A DNA stretch of 36,490 bases from positions 1 to 36,490 of the forward strand of contig JAFDZO010000022.1 of the NCBI GenBank assembly GCA_018266845.1, in the 5' to 3' direction. Both the position numbers and the translations under genes were made by a program. Positions 9,094 to 16,602 of the stretch are shown piece by piece. The notes beneath the pieces were generated by a model. It did not search any database, was not told where the DNA came from, and worked only from the letters and a program-made list of their open reading frames with translations. How positions within the stretch are numbered: position 1 is the first letter of the stretch; every line of letters starts with the position of its first letter. The DNA comes from Bacteroidota bacterium (GTDB taxonomy: Bacteria; Bacteroidota; Ignavibacteria; Tepidaquicellales; Tepidaquicellaceae).

Positions 9094-9603
9094 ATGAATA
9101 CAAACTTTATTATATCGGAGCTTAAAAAAAATAAAAACATTTTCCAATCCCTGCTGGAAAACCTTGATAAAGAAGTTTACCTATGGAAACAAAATAATGA
9201 AAAATGGTGTCTGCTTGAAATAGTGTGCCATTTGTATGACGAAGAGCGTGATGATTTCGGCGTAAGACTAAAAGCCATATTGGAAGATGAAAATGCCGTG
9301 ATGGCAAAAACCGATCCAATCGGTTGGATGACATCGCGTAAATACATGGAGCAGGATTATAATGCAATGCTTGAAAAGTTTTTGCAGGAGCGGGATAATA
9401 CTATCGCTTACTTTGAGAATCTCGAAAATCCAAAATGGCTTAATGCCTATCCCCACCCGACATACGGACCGCTGTACGCGAAAATGTTTTTCATAAACTG
9501 GCTTGCGCACGACTATCTGCACATAAGGCAGATTACAAAATTGAAGTTCGATTACCTTTCTGCTTCAACCGGAGATAGTCTGCACTATGCAGGAGAATGG
9601 TGA
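9094..9603 (+). CDS. DinB-superfamily (four-helix metal-binding) protein
   Basis: The 169-residue length is standard for the DinB/YfiT fold. The three histidines that bind a metal in this superfamily appear to be His46 (EIVCHLYDEE), His139 and His143 (WLAHDYLHIRQ). Members include thiol-S-transferases such as bacillithiol transferases and maleylpyruvate isomerase-like enzymes, but this sequence does not show which reaction applies. There is no signal peptide, so it is cytosolic. A long palindrome (9623-9711) begins 20 bp past the stop and may end the transcript. Confidence 0.8.
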   Translation: MNTNFIISELKKNKNIFQSLLENLDKEVYLWKQNNEKWCLLEIVCHLYDEERDDFGVRLKAILEDENAVMAKTDPIGWMTSRKYMEQDYNAMLEKFLQERDNTIAYFENLENPKWLNAYPHPTYGPLYAKMFFINWLAHDYLHIRQITKLKFDYLSASTGDSLHYAGEW

Positions 9604-9622
9604 GAGGATGTTTTTAGTTTCC

Positions 9623-9711
9623 CCATTAACGAAGCTCTGCTTAGTAAGGTTTGGCTGTTTCGGAAGCGGAGCTTCCGGCAATAATACCATGCAAAGCAGA
9701 GCTTCGTATGG
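9623..9711. repeat. Nested palindromic element
   Basis: The outer arms ACGAAGCTCTGCTT (9629-9642) and AAGCAGAGCTTCGT (9694-9707) are a perfect 14-bp inverted repeat. CCAT and ATGG extend it with a two-base bulge. The loop holds a second perfect hairpin, CGGAAGC (9661-9667) and GCTTCCG (9671-9677). The motifs GAAGC and GAGCTTC recur in both. A further small inverted repeat, TTCCCT and AGGGAA, lies at 9776-9793, upstream of the next gene. Confidence 0.7.
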
Positions 9712-9847
9712 AGCGCGGCTGCTTGCCTTTTTCGCATCCCATAAAAATCAAAAACAGAAAATGAAAACTTTAAAATTCCCTTAGTTTAGGGAACTATTTC
9801 GCAAATTTATAGTGTAAGAGGATATAACCCAAAACAAAGAGGCAAAA

Positions 9848-11452
9848 ATGACAAACAAAAAACTTTTTGCGATAATTTTATCTGCTGTTGTTCTTTCCGC
9901 GGTAACTACCGTGGCAGCATATAAAATTTTCACAAAGGACACTACATTTGTTCCCTCACAGACGCAATCCAGCCCTAACTTTGAGTCATTTGTTGACAGC
10001 ATTGATTACTCCGAAAATTTTCTTGATTCAAATGCAGTTTACAAAGAAAAATTCGATAAGGATTTATCTACTCAGGGTAAATGGATACCTGTGAAAACAA
10101 CTGAGCTGATAAAAGACCTGACATCGCCGGAAACACAAACGCGGGAAAATCCTCCTGCATCTACGCAATATGTCAGCGCAGAAAAAAATTATTCTTCGGC
10201 TAACTTAGAACCAGGAAAAATCACTCAGCAGGAAAACACTCAGCAGCAAAACACAATTGCTCCCGTAACGACTACCTCCGACAACAGTTCTCAAGGCAAT
10301 GTAACAGTAAAAATAATTTATGTATGGCAGCCGAACGACTGCAATGAATCCTCATGGAATCCGTACTGCAATGGCAGATGGGAATTCACATACTGCGGAT
10401 GGGTATGGCGCTCCGGCTATCACTGGGGCAGGCATTGCTACAACTACGGCAGATGGTTCTGGTCAAGCTATTACGGATGGTGCTGGATGCCGGGAAGCAG
10501 ATGGGCGCCGAACTGGGTAACGTGGAGGCACTGCGGAAATTACAACGGCGAAGGATGCTACGGATGGTATCCTACATGCCCGAGAATTTACTGGAGAGAT
10601 TATCAGAGCCATTTAGTCGTGTGCAATAGTCATTTTAATTCCAATCCTGTTCACTGGACGTTTGTTAAGACTACAAATATTACGAATGAAATAAATAACA
10701 CGACGAAAATTAATCCTGTTAAAAATGTAGATATACTGAAAAATTCGGAGAAAGTAAAAATCGTAAATACACTTAGCACTAACGATGCGAAAATTAAATA
10801 CAGCGGTCCTAATGTAACGGAAATAACAAAGACTACTAAACAGGTAATTACTCCTAAGGAAATTGAGATTCCGACAAAGATTGAAAGCAGCCCTGACGGG
10901 ACAAAGCAGACATTTGTAAACGACCCTGTAAAAGTGAAGACTACAAAGAATACTGACGGAACAAAGACGGTTTATACATCAACCAAGACTCCTGAAGTTA
11001 CTCCTGTAAAAACATCTAATGACGCGGAAAAGACCCGGCAGACTTATATAAAAACAGAACAGACAAATACAAAAACTGCCGTTACCCCTAAAACAGAAAC
11101 AACACGTAACGACAAAGTAAAAACGGAAAATACTACCAAAATAACAGAGCCGAAAAACACGAACCCTAAGAGTGATACGCAGAAAAACGATACAAAGAAA
11201 AATGATAAACCAAAAGAGGAAACTCCAAAGCAAAATCCTCCTGTAAAACAGGATAAGCCAAAAGATGATAAGCCGAAGGAAAATCCACGCAAGCAAGATC
11301 CGCCTAGACAGGAACCTAAGCAGGAGCCAAAACAAGAGCCTAAGAAAACCGAACCGCCGCCAAAGAAAGACCCGCCAAAGCAGGATCCTCCGAAGCAGGA
11401 CCCGCCTAAAAACGATCCTCCTCCAAAGAAGGACGATAAAAAGGGCGATTAA
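9848..11452 (+). CDS. Membrane-anchored Trp/Cys-rich envelope protein (DUF6600-like) with Lys/Pro-rich tail
   Basis: The protein has 534 residues. Residues 5-25 are a hydrophobic signal or signal-anchor (LFAIILSAVVLSAVTTVAAY). A linker leads to a domain at about 155-265 very rich in Trp, Tyr, Gly and Cys (nine Cys in about 105 residues). Its pattern YGRWFWSSYYGWCWMPGSRWAP resembles the repeats of DUF6600/FecR-type secreted proteins. From about 275 the chain is low-complexity, Thr/Lys/Asn-rich, then ends in Pro-Lys-Asp repeats such as KQDPPKQDPPKNDPPPKKD, probably extended and cell-wall or periplasm facing. The start is supported by AAAGAGG eight bases upstream. It is flanked by a palindrome and by a strong terminator, so it is likely monocistronic. 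Function unknown. Confidence 0.8.
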   Translation: MTNKKLFAIILSAVVLSAVTTVAAYKIFTKDTTFVPSQTQSSPNFESFVDSIDYSENFLDSNAVYKEKFDKDLSTQGKWIPVKTTELIKDLTSPETQTRENPPASTQYVSAEKNYSSANLEPGKITQQENTQQQNTIAPVTTTSDNSSQGNVTVKIIYVWQPNDCNESSWNPYCNGRWEFTYCGWVWRSGYHWGRHCYNYGRWFWSSYYGWCWMPGSRWAPNWVTWRHCGNYNGEGCYGWYPTCPRIYWRDYQSHLVVCNSHFNSNPVHWTFVKTTNITNEINNTTKINPVKNVDILKNSEKVKIVNTLSTNDAKIKYSGPNVTEITKTTKQVITPKEIEIPTKIESSPDGTKQTFVNDPVKVKTTKNTDGTKTVYTSTKTPEVTPVKTSNDAEKTRQTYIKTEQTNTKTAVTPKTETTRNDKVKTENTTKITEPKNTNPKSDTQKNDTKKNDKPKEETPKQNPPVKQDKPKDDKPKENPRKQDPPRQEPKQEPKQEPKKTEPPPKKDPPKQDPPKQDPPKNDPPPKKDDKKGD

Positions 11453-11462
11453 TATTTTAGAA

Positions 11463-11488
11463 GGGAGCAGAAATGCTCCCTTTTTTTT
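11463..11488 (+). terminator. Intrinsic terminator with GAAA tetraloop
   Basis: GGGAGCA pairs with TGCTCCC around a GNRA-type GAAA loop, followed by eight T residues. It starts 11 bp after the stop of the Trp-rich protein gene. Confidence 0.92.
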
Positions 11489-11490
11489 AA

Positions 11491-11928
11491 AACACAGATT
11501 ATTATGATTTTTATGATGTTACTGATGCTGAGTTAGGTTATTTTAGTATAGTTTTGGTTTGAAATCAGTGAAATCGTATTCATCATAATTATCCGGTTCT
11601 AATCAAAATAATTTATGGCTAACAGAATGAAGTTGATGTTACCCGCAAATTCAAAGCTAAACATTTTTTTGAAATCTGTGAAATCATATTCATCATAATT
11701 ATCCGGTTCTAATCAAAAAAATTTATGGCTAACAGAATGAAGTTGATATTACCTGCAAATTCAAAGCTAAACATTTTTTAGAAATCTGTGAAATCATATT
11801 CATCATAATTATCCGGTTCTAATCAAAAAAATTTATGGCTAACAGAATGAAGTTGATATTACCTGCAAATTCAAAGCTAAACATTTTTTAGAAATCTGTG
11901 AAATATATTCACCATAATTATCTGTGTT
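11491..11928. repeat. Tandem-repeat element: three 110-bp units plus a partial, bounded by inverted repeats
   Basis: Units begin at 11561, 11671 and 11781 with GAAATC(A/T)GTGAAATC and are exactly 110 bp apart; a partial fourth unit starts at 11891. Units two and three differ only at a few positions. The whole is framed by AACACAGATTATTATGAT at the left (11491-11508) and its imperfect inverse ending CATAATTATCTGTGTT at 11928, matching 16 of 18 positions. No reading frame spans it. It fills most of the 541-bp gene-free gap 11453-11993 between a terminator and dus. The promoter for the dus operon presumably lies within or just after it. Confidence 0.85.
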
Positions 11929-11993
11929 CTAAGAAATACAATGACCTTAATATTGGAATTTTTAATTATCAAAAGTATAATTAATTTCCTTTC

Positions 11994-12971
11994 ATGAACG
12001 ATTTTCAGAAAAAATTCATAGGAAAAATTGCGCTCGCTCCGATGGAAGATGTGAGCGAACCACCTTTCAGATTGATATGCAAACGCCTCGGCGCTGATAT
12101 AGTCTATACTGAATTTATTTCTGCCGAAGGATTAATCCGTGACGCAGTAAAAGCGCGCAATAAATTATTTTTTTACGAAGAAGAACGCCCGCTTTCAATA
12201 CAGATTTTTGGCGGACGGGACGAAGCCTTAATAGAAGCAGCACAGATTTCAGAAAGCGTTAATCCCGATTTCATTGATATAAATTGCGGATGCTGGGTGA
12301 AAGATGTTGCCTTGCGCGGCGCAGGCGCGGGACTTTTAAAAGACCTGCCGAAGATGAAACAGATTGCAGAGAATGTTGTAAAAAACGTTAAGCTGCCTGT
12401 AACATTGAAAACAAGATTAGGTTGGGATAAGGATTCGATTGTAATAATAGATGTAGCGAAGATGCTTGAAGAAATTGGAATACAGGCATTGACTGTTCAT
12501 TGCAGGCTGCGAAGTCAGGGCAATAAAGGAGATGCTGACTGGAGCTGGGTAAAAAGAATAAAAGATGCCGGAGTGAAGATGCCGGTTATTTTAAACGGAA
12601 ATATAAAATCACCTGAGGACGTAAAATTTGTTTTTGAAAATTATGAGTGCGATGCAGTAATGATCGGTCAGGCTGCGATTACGAATCCGTGGATATTTAA
12701 CCAATCAAAATATTTTTTAAAGAATGGAGCGCTTCCCGATGAACCTTCCATCGAAGAAAAAGTTGATGTATGTATCGAGCATCTAAGATTAGCAGTAGAG
12801 TTGAAGGGCGAGAAGTTAGGCGTGAGGGAATTCAGAAAACATTATTCCGGCTACCTGAGAAACATTAAAGATGTAAACAAGCTGCGCCTTGAGCTAATGG
12901 GATTTGATACATTTGAACCGATAAAAGAAAAATTGGAAAAATTTAAAGAAGAGCAATTAGCATTAATATGA
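11994..12971 (+). CDS. dus: tRNA-dihydrouridine synthase (Dus family), divergent motifs
   Basis: The 325-residue FMN-dependent TIM-barrel enzyme should reduce specific tRNA uridines to dihydrouridine. Family landmarks are present in order: IALAPMEDVSEPPFR near the N-terminus, DINCGCWVKDV with the likely catalytic Cys100, VTLKTRLGWD, a VHCRLR segment, VILNGNIKSPED and VMIGQAAITNPWIF. Several consensus positions differ: GCW replaces GCP, HCRLR replaces HGRTR, and IGQ replaces the usual GR in the flavin phosphate loop. The fold and catalytic Cys are kept, so I expect activity, but the target uridine cannot be assigned. It heads a tightly packed operon; its stop overlaps the next start by 4 bp (ATGA). 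Confidence 0.88.
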   Translation: MNDFQKKFIGKIALAPMEDVSEPPFRLICKRLGADIVYTEFISAEGLIRDAVKARNKLFFYEEERPLSIQIFGGRDEALIEAAQISESVNPDFIDINCGCWVKDVALRGAGAGLLKDLPKMKQIAENVVKNVKLPVTLKTRLGWDKDSIVIIDVAKMLEEIGIQALTVHCRLRSQGNKGDADWSWVKRIKDAGVKMPVILNGNIKSPEDVKFVFENYECDAVMIGQAAITNPWIFNQSKYFLKNGALPDEPSIEEKVDVCIEHLRLAVELKGEKLGVREFRKHYSGYLRNIKDVNKLRLELMGFDTFEPIKEKLEKFKEEQLALI

Positions 12972-13279
12972 CAAATGCAGAAATTAAAAATAAAATTGTA
13001 AAACTGTTAGACGGGCTTCAGTACGAAAAAATTTTATTGTTCGGCTCAAGAGCAAGGGGCGAGAACCGCGCGGATAGTGATTATGATGTGATAGTTACAT
13101 TAAAGAATGAAATCTCTAGAATAGATAGATTTCTGTTACAAAGTAAAATTCGAAAATTTTTTGCGCAAGAAAAAACTGATATTGATATAATTATTAAAAG
13201 TGCAAGAGATTTTGACTACTTAAAGGAGAAAGTCGGTAATGCAATTTTTGATGCAAACAAAGAAGGAATTGTTATATGA
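12968..13279 (+). CDS. MNT-type minimal nucleotidyltransferase (MntA-like)
   Basis: The 103-residue protein carries the full DNA polymerase beta-type nucleotidyltransferase core: GSRARG at 26-31, the acidic pair Asp38 and Asp40 in DSDYD, and a third acid in TDIDIII (Asp71/Asp73). In the HepT/MntA family the nucleotidyltransferase neutralises its HEPN partner, in characterised cases by AMP transfer. The intact active site allows that here, but the role is inferred. It overlaps both neighbours by 4 bp, so it is translationally coupled to dus upstream and to the HEPN gene downstream. Confidence 0.87.
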   Translation: MTNAEIKNKIVKLLDGLQYEKILLFGSRARGENRADSDYDVIVTLKNEISRIDRFLLQSKIRKFFAQEKTDIDIIIKSARDFDYLKEKVGNAIFDANKEGIVI

Positions 13280-13683
13280 CCGACAACTATTTAAAGGGCT
13301 GGCTGGTTAAAGCTAATACGGATATAAAGGTGATGGATACTTTATTGAGAAGTTCATCCGAAGATTTGTTGACCGATGTAATTTGTTTTCATGCACAACA
13401 AGCTATTGAAAAATTTCTGAAATCATACCTAATCTCTAAAGAGGTAGTTAATAAAAAAACACATAACCTGGAATTCTTACAGGATAAATGCTCCGAATTC
13501 CTGCCTCAGGTTAAGAATTTTGATTTTAGCATTTTATCAAATTATTCAATCGATGTAAGATACGGAGAAGATTTTTCACTACCTTCTGATAAAGAAGCCC
13601 TAGAAGCATATGATTTGGCTGTCAAGGTAAAGATGTTTATCCTAGAAAAACTAGAACTTACTGAGAAGGATTTAATTTTATGA
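13276..13683 (+). CDS. HEPN-domain protein, partner of the upstream nucleotidyltransferase
   Basis: The 135-residue all-helical protein matches the HEPN domain (PF05168 type): CFHAQQAIEKFLKSYLI at 37-53, KKTHNLEFL about ten residues later, and VRYGED near residue 95. I see no R-x(4-6)-H ribonuclease motif of the kind used by HepT-type toxins, so catalytic activity is uncertain. It may be a substrate-binding or scaffold HEPN. It overlaps its MNT neighbour by 4 bp, the usual arrangement for these pairs, and overlaps the next small gene by 4 bp as well. Confidence 0.85.
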   Translation: MTDNYLKGWLVKANTDIKVMDTLLRSSSEDLLTDVICFHAQQAIEKFLKSYLISKEVVNKKTHNLEFLQDKCSEFLPQVKNFDFSILSNYSIDVRYGEDFSLPSDKEALEAYDLAVKVKMFILEKLELTEKDLIL

Positions 13684-14003
13684 ATGCAGATATTGATGAT
13701 TATATTGAAACATCATTAAAGTATATTTCTATTAATTGCAAAAGGATTTCTAATAAAAAAATTCCAGAGTTTTCATACGTAACTTTTTTAGACGACGAAA
13801 AAGATATTATGAACGACTACAGATTCAGATTAAAAGAATGGATAATAAATAAAAAAAACTCGGACGAAAAATTCATTCCTGTTATAGACAGAATTGATTT
13901 GAACGAAGAGCGGAAGATAAAAGCTTTTGACCAGACTGAAGATAACTCACAAAAAATTTTTCCAATTTCCAACATAACAATCAAACTAAAAAAAGGAGAT
14001 TAA
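13680..14003 (+). CDS. Conserved-context small protein of unknown function
   Basis: I do not recognise this 107-residue protein. It is highly charged with many Asp, Lys and Asn residues, has no signal peptide or membrane segment, and looks cytosolic. Its start overlaps the HEPN stop by 4 bp and its stop lies one base before the slipin start, so it is co-translated with the MNT/HEPN pair. The last codons of this gene supply the slipin ribosome-binding site. It could be a third member of the MNT/HEPN module or an unrelated resident of the operon. Confidence 0.7.
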   Translation: MNADIDDYIETSLKYISINCKRISNKKIPEFSYVTFLDDEKDIMNDYRFRLKEWIINKKNSDEKFIPVIDRIDLNEERKIKAFDQTEDNSQKIFPISNITIKLKKGD

Positions 14004-14004
14004 A

Positions 14005-14802
14005 ATGGGAGGCGCAGCGCTAAGTGTATTAACTGTTTTTATGGGTTTCGCAGGATTTATTCTATTCATAATAATAGTTCGTTCGTTCAGGGTTTTAAAC
14101 GAGTATGAGCGCGCGGTAATTTTCCGTCTAGGAAAGTTTTCCGCCGTAAAAGGACCGGGCTTGATTATACTTGTTCCGATACTTGATAAAATGACAAGAG
14201 TAAGTTTAAGAACAATTGCTCTTGACGTTCCTTCGCAGGACATTATCACAAAAGATAACGTTTCGGTAAAAGTTAATGCCGTTGTTTACCTTCGCGTTAC
14301 TGACCCCGGCAGAGCAATTATTCAGGTTGAAGATTTCATGTATGCGTCATCGCTTGTAGCTCAGACAACTTTGCGAAGCGTTCTTGGGCAGAGTGAAATG
14401 GACGAACTGCTTTCCCACCGGGATGTAATAAACGCAAAGCTGAAAGAGTTGATTGACCATGAAACAGAGCCATGGGGCGTGAAGGTAATGAACGTTGAGC
14501 TGAAGAATGTTGACCTGCCGCAGGAAATGATTCGCGCAATGTCCCGTCAGGCAGAAGCTGAAAGAGATAAGAGAGCAAAGATAATTAATTCAGAAGGTGA
14601 ATTCCAATCCGCTGCAAAGCTTTCAGAAGCAGCAGGCATTCTCGGAAGCAATGCGTATGCTTTGCAGCTAAGGTATTTGCAGGTGATGACGGAAATTGCC
14701 GCTGAAAAAACTTCTACATTAATTCTCCCGCTTCCTATAGAAATCATGAAGTACTTCACGAATATGAATGAGAAAATGGAACGCGAAAACAAACAAGGTT
14801 AA
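14005..14802 (+). CDS. Slipin (SPFH/Band 7 membrane protein)
   Basis: The 265-residue protein has an N-terminal membrane segment (about residues 8-30) followed at once by the SPFH domain: [26 protein letters not shown], and the conserved [20 protein letters not shown] region split over residues 73-95. A helical part rich in Glu/Ala ([14 protein letters not shown]) then predicts coiled-coil oligomerisation. Slipins form membrane scaffolds that organise proteases or lipid microdomains. The usual NfeD-type partner is not adjacent. Translation is supported by a good GGAGAT Shine-Dalgarno sequence inside the end of the preceding gene. Confidence 0.92.
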   Translation: MGGAALSVLTVFMGFAGFILFIIIVRSFRVLNEYERAVIFRLGKFSAVKGPGLIILVPILDKMTRVSLRTIALDVPSQDIITKDNVSVKVNAVVYLRVTDPGRAIIQVEDFMYASSLVAQTTLRSVLGQSEMDELLSHRDVINAKLKELIDHETEPWGVKVMNVELKNVDLPQEMIRAMSRQAEAERDKRAKIINSEGEFQSAAKLSEAAGILGSNAYALQLRYLQVMTEIAAEKTSTLILPLPIEIMKYFTNMNEKMERENKQG

Positions 14803-14834
14803 TCTTTTTTTATTAAAAATAAATTTTCAGGTAA

Positions 14835-16601
14835 ATGCTATTTGTTAAATCCTCATTAATAATTGCTCTGTCATTTTTCTCATTTTCTTTTTTTAAAAGC
14901 AGCGCTCCGGCAATAAAGGAAGAGAGCAAAAAGATTTCGTTATATACTGAAAACTCCGAATGGGTAAGAACGAAGCTGAGCGAAATGACTTTGCGGGAAA
15001 AAATTGCCCAGATGATTGTAACAAACTCTGAGGGATATGCTTTAGAAAAAAACTCAAAGGAATATAAAAGAATTCAGGACTTAGTTGTAAACAAAAAAGT
15101 AGGCGGAATAATTTTTTTCAAAGGGAACTCGCTTCAGGAAGCAAATCTGATAAATGACTTTCAATCAAAATCTGAAACTCCCCTGCTGATTTCGGCTGAC
15201 TTTGAGCGAGGCACAAGAATGCGGCTTGAAGACGGCAGCTTGTTCCCAAGCAATATGGGATTAGGCGCGACAAGAAACCCTGACCTTGCATACAGGATGG
15301 GAATTCAAATTGCAAAGGAATGCCGCGCTATGGGAATACATCAGAATTATTCTCCCGTTGTTGACGTAAATAATAATCCGTTAAATCCTATAATCAACGT
15401 GCGCTCTTTCGGTGAAGACCCGAAGCTGGTTTCAGAGATGGGTGATGCAATGATAAGAGGATTGCAGGAAGGAAAAGTGATTGCAACTGCAAAGCATTTC
15501 CCGGGGCACGGAGATACGGATATTGATTCGCACAATGATTTGCCTGTGATTAACTTCGGCACTGAGAGGCTGAATAGCATCGAGCTTGTTCCTTTTAAGA
15601 GCGCTATTAAATCGGGTGTAATGTCAGTTATGATTGCGCACCTTGCTTTTCCAGAGCTTGAAAAAGATGCTTCTGTTCCCGCTTCGCTCTCAAAAAATAT
15701 TGTCGGCAATCTTTTAATTGAGAAACTCGGTTTTGACGGATTAATCGTAACGGATGCTCTGAATATGGAAGGAATAAAAAAACATTTTTCTACCGAGCAG
15801 GTTGCTCTGATGTGTGTTGATGCAGGAATAGATTTAATCTTGATGCCTCAGGGAGAGGAAGTTACTATTTCCACCATAGAAAAAGCGGTGAATAGCGGGA
15901 CGATTTCTGCTGAAAGGATAGACAAGTCTGTTACTAAAATTTTGAATGCAAAAAAATGGCTGGGGCTTTTTGAAAATAAGTTAGTTGACGTTTCTAAAAT
16001 TTCTTCCGTGGTAAATAATTCTGATGCCCTTAGTTTATCGCAGCAGATTGCGGATGAATCAATTACGCTTGTAAAGAATGAAACTAAATCGCTCCCTTTC
16101 AAGAAAAAAACCACACCCGATAAAGTGATGATTGTTTCACTGAACAATGGAAACGATAAGGCAAATTCGGATTTATTTTTTAATGAATTCAACTCAAAAG
16201 CCGGGCAATATTTTTCGTTTGAGACTACTTACGATCTGTCAGGAGATATTTCAGAATCCGATGCAATAATAAATGAAGCTGTCCAAAACAATTATGAAAC
16301 CGTGATCATTCCTGTATATGCCAAAGTAAAAATAAAAACAGGAACTGTCGGGCTGCCTGAATCACAGATAAGGTTAATCAATACCCTTGTTTCAAAAGGT
16401 AAAAAAGTAATTGTTATTTCGTTCGGCAATCCTTATCTCATACAGGGATTTACCAATATTGATTCCTATATATGCGCTTACAGCGATAGCGAGAGTTCGA
16501 TACGCGCAGCAGTAAAGGCAGTATTTGGAGAAATAAACTTCAAAGGGAAACTTCCTGTTACAATTACAGAAGATTATAAATTCGGCACGGGGTTAAACTA
16601 A
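14835..16601 (+). CDS. nagZ: Beta-N-acetylglucosaminidase (NagZ-like, glycoside hydrolase family 3)
   Basis: The 588-residue protein begins with a signal peptide or anchor (MLFVKSSLIIALSFFSFSFF). The GH3 barrel contains KHFPGHGDTDIDSH (220-233), where Asp231 and His233 form the NagZ-type acid/base dyad, and GLIVTDALNMEGI with nucleophile Asp307. A GH3 C-terminal alpha/beta domain covers about residues 400-580. The family removes beta-1,4 GlcNAc from muropeptides in cell-wall recycling. Export and two-domain architecture fit the Bacteroidota/Gram-positive secreted type rather than the short cytosolic enterobacterial form. The 32-bp gap after slipin suggests co-transcription. The next gene begins one base after its stop. 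Confidence 0.92.
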   Translation: MLFVKSSLIIALSFFSFSFFKSSAPAIKEESKKISLYTENSEWVRTKLSEMTLREKIAQMIVTNSEGYALEKNSKEYKRIQDLVVNKKVGGIIFFKGNSLQEANLINDFQSKSETPLLISADFERGTRMRLEDGSLFPSNMGLGATRNPDLAYRMGIQIAKECRAMGIHQNYSPVVDVNNNPLNPIINVRSFGEDPKLVSEMGDAMIRGLQEGKVIATAKHFPGHGDTDIDSHNDLPVINFGTERLNSIELVPFKSAIKSGVMSVMIAHLAFPELEKDASVPASLSKNIVGNLLIEKLGFDGLIVTDALNMEGIKKHFSTEQVALMCVDAGIDLILMPQGEEVTISTIEKAVNSGTISAERIDKSVTKILNAKKWLGLFENKLVDVSKISSVVNNSDALSLSQQIADESITLVKNETKSLPFKKKTTPDKVMIVSLNNGNDKANSDLFFNEFNSKAGQYFSFETTYDLSGDISESDAIINEAVQNNYETVIIPVYAKVKIKTGTVGLPESQIRLINTLVSKGKKVIVISFGNPYLIQGFTNIDSYICAYSDSESSIRAAVKAVFGEINFKGKLPVTITEDYKFGTGLN

Positions 16602-16602
16602 T

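Noticed and set aside
9587..9784. Small plus-strand frame after the DinB-like gene
   Set aside because: It overlaps the end of that gene and reads through the nested palindrome; the product has no plausible features.
11265..11507. Frame overlapping the 3' end of the Trp/Cys-rich gene
   Set aside because: It arises from the Lys/Pro-rich low-complexity codons and continues through the terminator.
11561..11930. CRISPR array
   Set aside because: The units are 110 bp, contiguous and without unique spacers, and no cas gene is present.
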